From NCBI GenBank assembly GCA_020831765.1, contig JAFIFY010000176.1, positions 1 to 63,495 of the forward strand: a stretch of DNA of 63,495 nt, in the 5' to 3' direction. The notes below the pieces were generated by a model. It saw only the letters and a list, made by a program, of their open reading frames with translations, was not told where the DNA came from and ran no database searches. The DNA comes from Phycisphaeraceae bacterium (GTDB taxonomy: Bacteria > Planctomycetota > Phycisphaerae > Phycisphaerales > Phycisphaeraceae). Below are positions 37,058-46,655 of the stretch, one piece after another. How positions within the stretch are numbered: position 1 is the first letter of the stretch; every line of letters starts with the position of its first letter. Position numbers and translations under genes: made by a program.

Positions 37058-37378
37058 CGGGTATTGCTGACTCTGGCGACCGTCGTTGGGCTTCAACCCT
37101 TGCCACCCTTTGCATTGCGGTGTACAGAATGCGATCCATTTGCCTCGGGGGACACTCCCGGAGCGTGTCATGCGTGGTCAGGCCCCGTCCGCAAACATCC
37201 GGCGGAGGCAGAGCAGGCATATGCCATGAGATATATCGACTGGCTGGCGTCGAGGCTTTGGCTATGGGGTGACGAACTTGATGGATATTGGACTTCGGGC
37301 GATGTGGCGTGGGCCCACTGGACCTTGTCCGGATACGAATTTAGAAATTGATTTGGTTATTTTGCTCATCCGCGCCGG
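37058..37378. other. 321-base gap upstream of the hybrid kinase
   Basis: The kinase frame stays open up to about 37171. The right-hand half (37200-37378) is AT-richer than its surroundings and may hold the kinase promoter, but no box pair is convincing. No gene was seen. Confidence 0.35.
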
Positions 37379-38434
37379 TTACGGCTGGCGCTGCCAGTTC
37401 GTGTCCGTGGTCTTGCCGGCATCGGCCTTTGTGGGTGTTGGGGGCGCGGCTGGTCGCAGGGGATCGGGTCGGTAGAGGCGCGTCTCCAGCGCCCAGAGTT
37501 TTTCGGTGAAGTCGCCACCGAGGTCCCGGGTTTCCAGATCGGGATCGCGGCATGCGGTCAGGGCCATGTGGAGTCTGGCATCGAGATTATCAAGCAGACT
37601 CACCGCGATGGCTTCGGGCGTTGCCGGAATCTTGACCGCGCCAAACTCCAACTGGCCGTGGTGGGACAGGATGATGTGCTTGAGAACCAGTGCCAGTTCT
37701 TCGGAAATCTCACCGCCGCGCTCACGCGCCTGGGCGATCTTCCGCTCCAGCCAGAGCACCCCCTGCACGATATGGCCCACCAGTTGACCCTCGGTGGTGT
37801 AACTGAAGCCCTCGGACCATCTCAGCTCCGAGATTTTGCCCAGATCATGGATGAACAGTCCGACCAGAACCAGATCGCGATTCAGGCCCGGATAGAAACC
37901 GCAAAAGGCGTCGCCGAGTCTGACCAGCGCCAGGGTGTGTTCGAGCAGGCCGCCGATATAGGCATGGTGCAGGTTGGTCGCGGCGGGCGCGGCGGCGAAC
38001 TTGTCCATCAGCGGCTCATCGGAAACGTACGCCTCGATGAGATATCGCAGCGGTTTGGATTTGACCGAGTCCAAGAGCTTGATGAGTTGCTCGAGCATGA
38101 CGTCGGGGTCATGCGGTGATGAGGGCAGCAGTTCTTTGAGGTCCTGCTCGCTGGGCGTGATGGGCTGGACGGCCTGGATGATGATCTGAAGCTCACCCTG
38201 GTACGGCTGGGCCTGGCCTTCGATCCATACGAAGCCATCGGTGGGCAGCGTAGCGAAGTGCTCCTCGTTCATGTTCCACATGCGTCCGGGTTTTCGGCCC
38301 GTGCGATCGCCGAGGAGACACTTGAGGAACGGCTTGCCGTTTCGTGTCTGACCGAGTTGGGCGTTCTGGATGCTGTAAACGCCGTCAAAGACCTGGTTGG
38401 CCTGGAGTTCCTTGATGTTGGTTCGCTTGCCCAC
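37379..38434 (-). CDS. YhaM-like 3'-5' exoribonuclease (OB-fold plus HD domain)
   Basis: About 351 residues. The N-terminal OB-fold (NQVFDGVYSIQNAQLGQTRNGKPF) is followed by an HD domain with HHAYIGGLLEHT, FIHDLGKISEL, HIILSHHG and LLDNLDARL. This architecture matches YhaM, a metal-dependent 3'-5' exoribonuclease. The C-terminus is Pro-rich and disordered. GTG 38434 has AAGGAAA at good spacing and starts right before conserved KRTNIKEL, so it is preferred to the longer frame. Confidence 0.83.
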   Translation of the reverse strand: MGKRTNIKELQANQVFDGVYSIQNAQLGQTRNGKPFLKCLLGDRTGRKPGRMWNMNEEHFATLPTDGFVWIEGQAQPYQGELQIIIQAVQPITPSEQDLKELLPSSPHDPDVMLEQLIKLLDSVKSKPLRYLIEAYVSDEPLMDKFAAAPAATNLHHAYIGGLLEHTLALVRLGDAFCGFYPGLNRDLVLVGLFIHDLGKISELRWSEGFSYTTEGQLVGHIVQGVLWLERKIAQARERGGEISEELALVLKHIILSHHGQLEFGAVKIPATPEAIAVSLLDNLDARLHMALTACRDPDLETRDLGGDFTEKLWALETRLYRPDPLRPAAPPTPTKADAGKTTDTNWQRQP

Positions 38435-38557
38435 AAGATTTCCTTGACGATTTGGGGTGTCTGGCCGCGCGGCCGACGCTTGCCGCGGCGCATCACGGTC
38501 GATCCGCTCGCCGTGGCCCACCGAGTTCCGGGGATCGCCGGCGAGTTTGGGAGGTGC

Positions 38558-39031
38558 TCACATGGGTAATCCAGTGATCACACCTTCGAACACCAGCCGA
38601 CCCTCGACCCAACCCTGGGTCTGACAGATGCTCCGCCGGGGGCGGAACTCGATCTGCTGGCAGAGGATGATCAGCCGCTGGCCCGGTGTGACCTGCCCGC
38701 GAAACTTGACCGAATCGACCCCGCCAAACCCCATGAAGTCCACGCCCGGCATCTTGCGGAGCGTGACGAAGCTGGCCAGTTGCGCCGCCGCCTCGAGCAT
38801 CAGCACGCCCGGAAAGAGCGGTCGCCCGGGAATATGCCCCGGAACCCAGAACTCATCGGCGTTGATATCCCGATAGGCGACGGCGCGGTTGCCGTCTTCA
38901 GATTCCCAAACCACCTGATCGAGCAGACGCATGATGCCCCGGTGCGGATTCACCTTCTCCAGGGCCTCCAACGTAAACATGGGTTGATCAAGATCAAGCG
39001 ATTCGTATTCGAAAAGTGGACCTGCGGCCAT
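38558..39031 (-). CDS. fabZ: 3-hydroxyacyl-ACP dehydratase FabZ-like
   Basis: A 157-residue hot-dog-fold protein. The catalytic His66 lies in HIPGRPLFPGVLMLEAAAQ, with Glu80. It dehydrates 3-hydroxyacyl-ACP in fatty acid synthesis. The core GGVDSVKFRGQVTPGQRL agrees with FabZ. A short N-terminal extension (about 18 residues) precedes MFTLEALEKVNPHR. The ribosome site at ATG 39031 is weak. Planctomycetes often have several FabZ-like paralogues, so this may not be the main enzyme. Confidence 0.86.
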   Translation of the reverse strand: MAAGPLFEYESLDLDQPMFTLEALEKVNPHRGIMRLLDQVVWESEDGNRAVAYRDINADEFWVPGHIPGRPLFPGVLMLEAAAQLASFVTLRKMPGVDFMGFGGVDSVKFRGQVTPGQRLIILCQQIEFRPRRSICQTQGWVEGRLVFEGVITGLPM

Positions 39032-39119
39032 TGAGGAAAGTATCCTGTTCTGTGTCGGAAGAATGTACCTTGAGACGATCGACGATTCCTGCTGTCCTGA
39101 TACACGGTTGCCCCGGCGG

Positions 39120-39677
39120 TCAGAGCGTCTTGAGCAAGGGCAGGATGGCCTTGAACGAGTCGGTTCCAGCCGCCTGGACCATCTCCAATATAGCCGACTC
39201 GACGGTGGTGGGGATGATGCCGACCTGCTCCATGCGACGTAGCGCGGCCTGATGGTCAAACTCCCGCCGACTGCCGCACGCATCGGTCGCCACGAACGCG
39301 TGCCAGCCCGATTCGCAAAGTTCAAGGCACGTCTGGAGCACACAGACATGCGTTTCCACGCCACAGACCAGCACCTGGTCGATCTGCCCGCGATTGAGTG
39401 CGCGTCGAATCGCCGGGGTCAGCGCGCTGAACACCAGTTTCTCGTCCGGCTGGACGGCTTGGTCAAGACGACTTCGGATGGGGCTGACGGTCGGGCCCAG
39501 TCCACGGGTATATTGTTCAGTCAGGAACGTCGTCAGGCCCAGAACCTTGGCCGCTTCGATCAGGGCGCCGGCTCGTCCCAGTAGGGATTCAGCCGTCGGA
39601 ATCGCCGGCATCAGGCGCTCCTGGAGGTCCACGATCAGTAGAGCGGTTGATTCTGATTTCAGGCGTGCCAACGGCAT
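39120..39677 (-). CDS. Isochorismatase-family hydrolase
   Basis: A 185-residue cysteine hydrolase. The catalytic triad is Asp17 (LLIVDLQERL), Lys80 (DEKLVFSAL) and Cys112 (GVETHVCV). The similarity is to the YcaC-like group of unknown substrate; nicotinamidase is possible but less likely. It lies upstream of fabZ on the same strand (88 bases) and is divergent from a CoA-binding protein 47 bases away. Confidence 0.86.
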   Translation of the reverse strand: MPLARLKSESTALLIVDLQERLMPAIPTAESLLGRAGALIEAAKVLGLTTFLTEQYTRGLGPTVSPIRSRLDQAVQPDEKLVFSALTPAIRRALNRGQIDQVLVCGVETHVCVLQTCLELCESGWHAFVATDACGSRREFDHQAALRRMEQVGIIPTTVESAILEMVQAAGTDSFKAILPLLKTL

Positions 39678-39724
39678 CTGGGCAGTATATCAACACGGTC
39701 GTCGCCGCCGTGCGGAGTGTGAAC

Positions 39725-40144
39725 ATGTCCGAAACCTCGATCGAAGACCTTCGTAGGCGGATCGAAGCCTTTCTGGCCGTCGGACCTTGGGCGGTGGTCG
39801 GGGCTTCGACCGATCGAAACAAGGTGGGCAACATGGTCCTACGCGCCTATCTGCAATCCGGTCGCCAGGTCTGGCCGGTGAATCCTCGCGCCCAGACCGT
39901 GGAGAATACGCCGTGCTTCAGCAGCCTTGAAGCATTGCCCAGTTCCCCGCACGGCGTATCCATCATCACACCTCCGGCCGTGACGGCGACCGTGGTCGAA
40001 TCGGCGATACGGCTGGGGATCGGGAATCTCTGGATACAACCCGGCGCCGAGGATGAGCAGGCGATTGAACGTGCCCGCGCCGCGGGCATCAACTGCATAT
40101 CCGGCGGGCCGTGCATTCTGGTCGAGCTGGGTTTTCGAGGGTAG
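39725..40144 (+). CDS. CoA-binding domain protein (YccU-like)
   Basis: A 139-residue single Rossmann-type domain of the CoA-binding family: WAVVGASTDRNKVGN near the N-terminus, VWPVNPRAQ in the middle and GGPCILVEL at the end. Small stand-alone members are common and of unknown role; they resemble the first domain of succinyl-CoA synthetase alpha. ATG 39725 has GGAG seven bases upstream, which decides the start. Confidence 0.84.
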   Translation: MSETSIEDLRRRIEAFLAVGPWAVVGASTDRNKVGNMVLRAYLQSGRQVWPVNPRAQTVENTPCFSSLEALPSSPHGVSIITPPAVTATVVESAIRLGIGNLWIQPGAEDEQAIERARAAGINCISGGPCILVELGFRG

Positions 40145-40189
40145 CGTGATTGGCGATCGTTGCCGGGGCCCACGGGATCAACCCTCTGT

Positions 40190-41119
40190 TCAACCTACGT
40201 TGCCACCGGAAATGATGATGCCCACATGTCTGCCGGCCAGTTCCCGCCGCTTGCTGAGCATCAGCGCCACGGCCACCGCCGCCGAAGGTTCGATCGGTTG
40301 ATCGAAGCGGTCGTTGAACCACTCCATCGCCGGATGAATGTCATCTTCCCGGACACGATGGATCGCGACCTGATGGGTTTGGAAGACGGCAAATGGCAGC
40401 GTCCCCAGCGAGGTGCGCAATCCATCGGCGATGGTGTCCGAGCGGTTGATGCGTTGCAGTGAGCCGGTTTCCATCGATCGGGCGGCATCATCGGCAAGCG
40501 CCGGCTCGGCCCCCCAGATTTCAAGCCGGCCGGCGGATCGCTCTGTCGCCAGCAGAGCGCCACTGAGCAAGCCACCCCCTCCGACAGGGGCGATGATCAA
40601 GTCCAGCTCGGGAGATTGTTCCAGCCACTCGAGCACACAGGTTCCCTGTCCGGCGATCACGTCAGGGTCGTTGTAAGGATGGATGAACCCCGCGACGGTC
40701 TCTTCGACAATCCGCTTGAGCGTTGCCTCGCGATCATCGAGCGTCGGCGGACATCGGATGACGCGGCCGCCGGCATCGCTCACGGCTTGGATTTTGTGCG
40801 GTGGGGCGTTTTGCGGCATGACGATGTGGGCGGCCAGACCTCGGCGGGTGGCGGCGAGTGCCAGGGCCAGGGCATGGTTGCCCGAAGAATGCGTCGCGAC
40901 CGCGCCGACCGGGCCGCGATCCATCAGCAGACTCACCGCATTCGAAGCGCCGCGGTACTTGAACGCCCGGCCGTGCTGAAGATGCTCGGCCTTGAAGCGG
41001 GCAACAAAGCCCAACTCACGGTCAAGCCGATCGTGCCACAGCACGGGTGTCTGGATCACAAGGTGTCTGATCCGCCTGCGCGCTGCAACAACATCATCGA
41101 AAGTCGGGGGCTGGGTCAT
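40190..41119 (-). CDS. Threonine/serine dehydratase-like PLP enzyme
   Basis: A 309-residue fold-type II PLP enzyme. Lys54 in AFKYRGA binds PLP, SSGNHA binds the substrate carboxylate, GGGGLLSG is the phosphate loop and SGGN lies near the C-terminus. It has no C-terminal ACT domain, so it is the catabolic or serine racemase-like type. Threonine dehydratase and serine racemase cannot be separated by sequence alone. It starts 16 bases after the stop of the ManA-like gene on the same strand. Confidence 0.86.
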   Translation of the reverse strand: MTQPPTFDDVVAARRRIRHLVIQTPVLWHDRLDRELGFVARFKAEHLQHGRAFKYRGASNAVSLLMDRGPVGAVATHSSGNHALALALAATRRGLAAHIVMPQNAPPHKIQAVSDAGGRVIRCPPTLDDREATLKRIVEETVAGFIHPYNDPDVIAGQGTCVLEWLEQSPELDLIIAPVGGGGLLSGALLATERSAGRLEIWGAEPALADDAARSMETGSLQRINRSDTIADGLRTSLGTLPFAVFQTHQVAIHRVREDDIHPAMEWFNDRFDQPIEPSAAVAVALMLSKRRELAGRHVGIIISGGNVG

Positions 41120-41135
41120 GTCTGGAGGTTGGGGA

Positions 41136-42284
41136 TCAGTCCTCCAACGGCGCGGCGTAAAGGGCGAAAACCACCAACGGCTCATCACCGGTGCAGGTCA
41201 GCTCGAGCCCTCCTTCGGCAGCGCGTCGGCCGACGAACAACTCATCGTTCTCACCCACCGGGCCGCCGCCTCCCCGCACCTCGATGCCGTTGATCGTTCC
41301 TCGGCCACGCCACACGTACAGAGCGCAGCAGTCGCGGGCCGCGAACTTCATGGTGCCGTCCACCGTCAGACGAAGGCCGCTGAACTTGGCGCAGATTTCA
41401 GGCGGAAACACCCAGTCCACCTGGCCGCCGCACGTCGGCGACGGCCACGGCCGCGGCGTCAGGCGTAAGGTATCCAGCAGGCCGGCGCGAGCGTTCTGCT
41501 CCCAGTTGATGACCCGCTCGGCGGCTTCTTCCAGCGACTCGAAGCCCGGGTGGAGGGCCTCGGGCGCCAGGGGTTCACCCCCGAAGTCGAGTTGGAACAT
41601 GGTGTAGACATCCGAGGGCTGCTGAATCTCCAGGGTCAGTGCGGTGCCCGGCCGATGAAGCATGCCCGCAGGCACGAAGAACCCTTCGCCATACCGCTGC
41701 AAAGCGCCGGGGCTGGTCTCGATCACGTGATCGGTGCTCGTGCGAAGGGCGTCGATCACTTCCTTGGCACCCACGCCAGGATGCACGCCCACATGGGTAT
41801 AGGGGCAGTTGCCCTTGGCGACATCCAGGAAGTGGTAGGCCTCATCCTTGCCGAACCGCTCGGCGGGATAGACCTTGGGATTGGCTGTGACGAATCGGTC
41901 ATCGGCGTGAACGTGGAACGGGATCGGGTAGGCGGCATCGAGCAGCTTGATCAGCACCTGGAAGTTTCCGCCGTGCCGCTGGAAGCGATCCTCGCCCAGC
42001 AGGCGGGGGCCGAGTTGCGGATCGGCGAGAATCTCTTTGAGCGTGGGCGAACCGTCGAGCGTGGGGCAGGTTGAGAGGCTGCTGCCGGGGATGCCCGGCG
42101 GGTTCACCGCGGGCGTCGAGGAGGCGATCCAGCGTTCGGGTGTGAAGTAGGGCGGTTTGGGGGCGTCCTGGGCCCGTTGGCCAAGCCGATTGCCATCGCC
42201 GTAAAAGCGTCCCATGATCAGGGGCGTAAGGGGCAGCAGGTCGTTCTGGGCGTCGAGCCGTCGTTCAAGGTCAAAAGCGTTCAA
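41136..42284 (-). CDS. manA: Mannose-6-phosphate isomerase-like cupin
   Basis: A 382-residue type I phosphomannose isomerase-like protein. Zinc-ligand candidates are visible in PFHVHADD and KDEAYHFLD, and a later GEGFFVPAGMLHRPG repeats the cupin motif. It probably interconverts mannose 6-phosphate and fructose 6-phosphate. A phosphomannomutase is also in this window, so mannose activation is likely. The N-terminal 100 residues are less typical. The gene is divergent from rpsA and upstream of the dehydratase. Confidence 0.75.
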   Translation of the reverse strand: MNAFDLERRLDAQNDLLPLTPLIMGRFYGDGNRLGQRAQDAPKPPYFTPERWIASSTPAVNPPGIPGSSLSTCPTLDGSPTLKEILADPQLGPRLLGEDRFQRHGGNFQVLIKLLDAAYPIPFHVHADDRFVTANPKVYPAERFGKDEAYHFLDVAKGNCPYTHVGVHPGVGAKEVIDALRTSTDHVIETSPGALQRYGEGFFVPAGMLHRPGTALTLEIQQPSDVYTMFQLDFGGEPLAPEALHPGFESLEEAAERVINWEQNARAGLLDTLRLTPRPWPSPTCGGQVDWVFPPEICAKFSGLRLTVDGTMKFAARDCCALYVWRGRGTINGIEVRGGGGPVGENDELFVGRRAAEGGLELTCTGDEPLVVFALYAAPLED

Positions 42285-42338
42285 TCCGTGGTCCTTTCCT
42301 GGGCGGGCGTTCGGCGAGCGGGACGGAATCCGGGCCTG

Positions 42339-42367
42339 TTGAGGGCACGGTTATACTTGCCGATAAT
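42339..42367 (+). promoter_or_regulatory. Promoter of rpsA-like gene
   Basis: TTGAGG (42339-42344) and GATAAT (42362-42367) have a 17-base spacer, leaving a leader of about 45 bases before ATG 42420. The leader includes AT-rich AAATTAGAAG. Confidence 0.6.
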
Positions 42368-42419
42368 TCGGGGGCGGGTAAATTAGAAGTTTCCCCTGTT
42401 TCCTAGGCGGTGTTGCACT

Positions 42420-44021
42420 ATGGAGCATTCCAACGAATCGACCCCCCCTCGTCAACTTTCCGAGGTGGATGAGCAGCTTCAGCGCGAAATCGCCGAGGCG
42501 CTGGGTCATCAGTCGGTCGAGGATCTGATGGCCGAAGCCCAGGAGCAGGATGCTCAAGGTGCCGAATCGACGGCGGCTGAAGAGGCCAAGCCGGACAGGC
42601 CCGGTCCAGTTCGTGCCCAAGCGGGTGCGTCCGGCGCGGGCCTTCAGGTCCGGCGCGGTCGAGTGCAGGCGGTGCAGGGCGACTCGGTCTTCGTCCAACT
42701 TCATGGCGTCGATGGCAAGAACACGGGTGTGGTGCCCCTGGCGCAGTTCGAGCGCCCGCCGCGCGGCGGCGCGATCATGGATTTCGTCGTGCAGCGCTTC
42801 GATGAGAGCGAGGGGCTTTACATCCTCTCGCGCGAGGGTGCGATCGGCGAGGCGACCTGGGAACAGCTTCTTGCCGGGAGCGCTGTCGAAGCGCGCGTGA
42901 CCAAGCACAACAAGGGCGGGCTGGAGCTGGAATTGGGCGGCGGCATCCGCGGCTTCATGCCCGCCAGTCAGATTGATCTTCACCATGTGGACGATCTGGA
43001 GCAGTTCGTCGGCCAGAAGGTCCAGGCCGCGGTGCAGGAGGTGGACCGCAAGCGCAAGCGCGTGGTCCTCAGCCGCCGGAAATATCTGGAACAGGCCCGC
43101 GATCGTGCCCGCGATGAAATATGGAGCAAGATCGAAGAAGGCCAGGTGGTCGACGGCAAGGTTTCAAGCATCGCTGATTACGGTGTCTTTGTGGACCTCG
43201 GCGGGCTGGATGGCATGGTCCACATCAGCGATATGAGCCACGCCCGGATCGAGAAGCCCGGAGACATGGTCAAGGTGGGCGATGAGGTGCGGGTCAAGGT
43301 TCTCAAGCTCGATGAAGAACGCAAGCGTGTCCGCCTGGGCATGAAGCAGGTGGCGCCGGACCCCTGGGCGAACATCGAACAGAAGTACAGCGTGGGTGAC
43401 CAGATCACCGGCCGTGTGGCGCGGATCGTCGATTTCGGCGCGTTCATTGAACTGGAACCGGGGCTCGAAGCGCTGCTTCCCGCCGCGGAAATGAGCTGGA
43501 GCCGCCACACCCGCCCGGAGGATGTCGTCAAACCCGATGAGAACATCCGGGCATCGATTCTGAACATCGATCCGAAGAAGAAACGCATCGGCCTGAGCCT
43601 CAAGCAGGTCGGCGGCGACCCGTGGGTCGGCGCGGAGCATCGCTTTCCCCGGCACGCGATCGTCCAGGGCAAGGTGCTCAGTACGACCGAGTTCGGGGCG
43701 TTTGTTGAAATCGAGCCGGGCATCGAGGGCCTGGTGCATATCTCGGAACTGGCCCAACGTCGGGTCAATTCCGTCGAGGAGATCCTCAAACCCGGTGATA
43801 CGGACAAGTTCCGGGTCCTGGAAGTCAATGAGGAAACCCGCAAGATCAAGCTGTCACGCAAGGCCGTGGATGTGCCGGAAGAGAAACTGGAAGACCACGG
43901 CCAGGCGCAGGCCAAGCCGGAAGTCAAAGCCAAGCCCCGGCGGCCCACCGGATCGCTCAAGGGCGGACTGGGCAACATCGGCGGCATTGGCCTGGGCGAC
44001 CTGGGCAAACTGAAGCTCTAG
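42420..44021 (+). CDS. rpsA: Ribosomal protein S1 with five S1 domains
   Basis: A 533-residue protein. S1 RNA-binding domains lie at about 76-139, 152-219, 240-308, 325-395 and 412-482, the last three with the clear pattern G.V..I.DYGVFVDL..GLDGMVHISD. The N-terminal 65 residues and the C-terminal Gly-rich tail (LKGGLGNIGGIGLGDLG) are low-complexity. S1 helps mRNA bind the 30S subunit. Escherichia coli S1 has six domains; here there are five, which is normal outside the gamma-proteobacteria. Confidence 0.92.
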   Translation: MEHSNESTPPRQLSEVDEQLQREIAEALGHQSVEDLMAEAQEQDAQGAESTAAEEAKPDRPGPVRAQAGASGAGLQVRRGRVQAVQGDSVFVQLHGVDGKNTGVVPLAQFERPPRGGAIMDFVVQRFDESEGLYILSREGAIGEATWEQLLAGSAVEARVTKHNKGGLELELGGGIRGFMPASQIDLHHVDDLEQFVGQKVQAAVQEVDRKRKRVVLSRRKYLEQARDRARDEIWSKIEEGQVVDGKVSSIADYGVFVDLGGLDGMVHISDMSHARIEKPGDMVKVGDEVRVKVLKLDEERKRVRLGMKQVAPDPWANIEQKYSVGDQITGRVARIVDFGAFIELEPGLEALLPAAEMSWSRHTRPEDVVKPDENIRASILNIDPKKKRIGLSLKQVGGDPWVGAEHRFPRHAIVQGKVLSTTEFGAFVEIEPGIEGLVHISELAQRRVNSVEEILKPGDTDKFRVLEVNEETRKIKLSRKAVDVPEEKLEDHGQAQAKPEVKAKPRRPTGSLKGGLGNIGGIGLGDLGKLKL

Positions 44022-44098
44022 CCGGCCGCGCATCGTCCCCGGCATGGTGGCCAGCGCTTGACCGGATCGACCGACTTCATCATTCAATCGAGAGCAAC

Positions 44099-44761
44099 GT
44101 GTTAGCCAGGGCACAGATTCCCAATCAACTCACTTTGCTGCGGCTGGTGCTCGCCGCCCTGTTTTTCCTGGCACTCAATCAGTATCGATACGACCCGCCG
44201 CAGTGGACCTGGATCCTCTGGGCGGCGATCGGGTTGTTCATCCTCGCGGGCCTGACCGACATGCTCGATGGTTATCTCGCCCGTCGATGGAAAGTCGAGA
44301 GCACTTTCGGCCGGATCATGGACCCGTTCTGCGATAAGGTGATCATCCTCGGGGCGTTCATTTACCTGGCCGGGCCTCGCTTCGTGCTGCTGGAGGCACC
44401 GGCCGGGTCATCGCGGGTGATCTTCAACATGGTGTCGGGTATTTACCCGTGGATGGTGGTGGTGATGCTGGCCCGGGAGCTCCTGGTCACGGGCATTCGC
44501 GGTCAAATCGAGGGGCAGGGGGTGAAATTCGGCGCCAATATCTGGGGCAAGCTCAAGGCGATCCTGCAGTTCGTGGTGGTGCCCATCCTGCTCTGGATGA
44601 TCTGGATGGACCCGATCCGCAACGACGGCTGGCATTGGTTGATCATCGTTCGTGATGTGCTGGTGTATGCCACGGTGGTGGTGACCGTGATCAGCGGTGT
44701 GCCGTACATCACCGCCGCGGCGCGAACTTTGCAGGCACCGCCGAAGAGTCCAACCGGATGA
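44099..44761 (+). CDS. pgsA: CDP-diacylglycerol-glycerol-3-phosphate 3-phosphatidyltransferase
   Basis: A 220-residue integral membrane enzyme. The CDP-alcohol phosphotransferase signature is complete: Asp54, Asp57, Gly58, Ala61-Arg62, Gly71, Asp75 and Asp79 in TDMLDGYLARR and GRIMDPFCDK. Four to six membrane helices follow. It makes phosphatidylglycerol phosphate. The start is GTG 44099 with a GAGAG site. It lies 77 bases after rpsA on the same strand. Confidence 0.9.
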   Translation: MLARAQIPNQLTLLRLVLAALFFLALNQYRYDPPQWTWILWAAIGLFILAGLTDMLDGYLARRWKVESTFGRIMDPFCDKVIILGAFIYLAGPRFVLLEAPAGSSRVIFNMVSGIYPWMVVVMLARELLVTGIRGQIEGQGVKFGANIWGKLKAILQFVVVPILLWMIWMDPIRNDGWHWLIIVRDVLVYATVVVTVISGVPYITAAARTLQAPPKSPTG

Positions 44762-44898
44762 ATTCAAGGCCGTCTGGCCATCGGAGGTGATTTGACGGCG
44801 CACCGCGGGCGGTTCATCCTCTTGGATGCCATCGGTTGTGTTGTTCATCGCATCCGGTGTCCGAGAGATGATTCAAGCCCACCCAGGAGGATTTCTCG

Positions 44899-46440
44899 AT
44901 GTCGATGGATTCATACGCCTTCGCGGCCATGGACCTGGGCGCTGAGTCGGGCCGGGCGATGTTGATCGCCATCACCGACAGCGGCATCGAACTGCACGAG
45001 TGTCGCCGGTTCGCCAATCAGCCGCTGCCGCTGCCCTCGGGCTGGCATTGGAACACCACCGGTCTCTTTGCCGAAATTCTCGAAGGTCTCAAGGCCTGCG
45101 ATCAGAAGGCCAGTGAGATGGGCCGCAGCCTCGTGAGCGTGGGTGTGGACACCTGGGGTGTGGATTTCGGATTTCTTTCCGGCGGCCATTCCGGGGGTGG
45201 TTCCGGGGGAAATTCCGGGGGTGGATCGCTGGTGGGTCTGCCAAGGTTGTATCGCGATCCCTCGCATGGTCCGGCCATGGAGCGTGTGCTGCGGAGGATC
45301 GAGCCGGCGGCACTATACGCCCGCACCGGAATTCAGCTCCTTTCGATCAACACACTATTTCAACTCGAAGCCCGGCGCATCGATGAGCCGGCGCTGCTCA
45401 AGGCCGCCGACCATCTGCTCAACACCCCGGACCTCTTTCACTTTCTGCTCTCGGGCCGAATGCATCACGAGGCGACGATCGCCTCGACCACGCAGATGGT
45501 CGATCCGCGGACCGGCGATTGGGACCGCGCGTTGCTCAAGATGCTTGACCTTCCCGACGGTCTGCTTGGAGCGATCAGCCCCGCGGGCACGAAGATCGGA
45601 CCGGTGCGTGATGAGCTTTGCCGGCATCTCGGGATCGGGTCGGTTGAAGTTGTGCTCCCCGGCTCGCATGACACGGCCAGCGCTGTGGCGGCGGTGCCGG
45701 TCGATGAAAGTCTGGGGAGTGATTCATGGGCGTATCTTTCCAGCGGCACCTGGTCGCTGCTGGGTGTGGAATTGGAAGCGCCGGTGCTCAGCGAGGCTTC
45801 GATGCGGGCCGGGTTCACCAACGAGCGAGGCGTCGGGGGCCGTATCCGGTATCTGAAGAACATCGCCGGGCTATGGCTTGTGCAGGAGGTCAAACGCGAC
45901 CTCGAACGGCAGGGACAGGTGATCGACTATCCCGAGTTGACCCGGCGGGCCGGTGAGGCTGAGGCGTTTCGGACTCTGCTCAATCCCGCTCACGGCGCGT
46001 TCGCCCAGCCGGGAGGGATGATCGCCAAACTCGAAGCCTATGCGACCCAGACCGGTCAGCCCATGCCCGATACCCCCGGCCGCATGGTCCGATGCTGTCT
46101 GGAGAGCCTGGCCCTGTGTTACCGCAAGACCCTGGAAGATGCGAGCCGGCTGACCGGTCGCTCGATCAACCGGCTTCATGTGGTTGGCGGCGGCGGACGC
46201 AATGAGTTGCTCAACCAGCTCACCGCCGATCTCCTGGGCATCCCCGTCATGGTCGGTCCCTACGAGGCCACCGCGATCGGCAACGCGCTGACGCAGGCGA
46301 TGGCGTTCGGTGTGGTGGACAGCCTCGAATCCATCCGGAAGCTGGTCCGCCGGAGCACGCCGATCCGGACCTGGGAGCCCAGTTCGCCGCCAGCGGCCCT
46401 GGCGGATGTCCTTGTTCGGTATGAACGGCTTCCGGCCTGA
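44899..46440 (+). CDS. rhaB: Rhamnulokinase with glycine-rich repeat insertion
   Basis: A 513-residue FGGY-family kinase. The N-terminal AMDLGAESGRAML, the VDTWGVDFG motif and GSHDTASAV with the catalytic Asp indicate rhamnulokinase, which phosphorylates L-rhamnulose. Residues about 94-113 are a Gly/Ser-rich segment (GGHSGGGSGGNSGGGS) encoded by a 12-bp minisatellite, in a loop between FGFL and LPRLYRDPS. ATG 44899 has a strong AGGAGG eight bases upstream. It is followed by a secreted polysaccharide lyase-like gene. Confidence 0.9.
   Translation: MSMDSYAFAAMDLGAESGRAMLIAITDSGIELHECRRFANQPLPLPSGWHWNTTGLFAEILEGLKACDQKASEMGRSLVSVGVDTWGVDFGFLSGGHSGGGSGGNSGGGSLVGLPRLYRDPSHGPAMERVLRRIEPAALYARTGIQLLSINTLFQLEARRIDEPALLKAADHLLNTPDLFHFLLSGRMHHEATIASTTQMVDPRTGDWDRALLKMLDLPDGLLGAISPAGTKIGPVRDELCRHLGIGSVEVVLPGSHDTASAVAAVPVDESLGSDSWAYLSSGTWSLLGVELEAPVLSEASMRAGFTNERGVGGRIRYLKNIAGLWLVQEVKRDLERQGQVIDYPELTRRAGEAEAFRTLLNPAHGAFAQPGGMIAKLEAYATQTGQPMPDTPGRMVRCCLESLALCYRKTLEDASRLTGRSINRLHVVGGGGRNELLNQLTADLLGIPVMVGPYEATAIGNALTQAMAFGVVDSLESIRKLVRRSTPIRTWEPSSPPAALADVLVRYERLPA
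45189..45224. repeat. 12-bp G-rich minisatellite, 3 exact-length units
   Basis: Three 12-base units TTCCGGGGGTGG, TTCCGGGGGAAA and TTCCGGGGGTGG in frame within rhaB. The middle unit is identical to the core unit in the DUF2089 gene at 12074-12085. Confidence 0.9.
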
Positions 46441-46655
46441 GTATTTGCGACACGACGGACCGACATGCGAAACCTCGCTCCAGGCATGCTCAGGCTGCAA
46501 TCGTTTTTCGTCGCGGACGTTGTGCCGATACTCCGGTTCCGCCGTTGGCGATGTGGTCAAGGTTGGCGGATTACAAGGGCAACACGGTTTTCATTCGGGC
46601 GTGGCCGCGCTGTGCTTCGGGCGGCAGGCCGGGCAGAAACATAAGGAAAAGTCGG

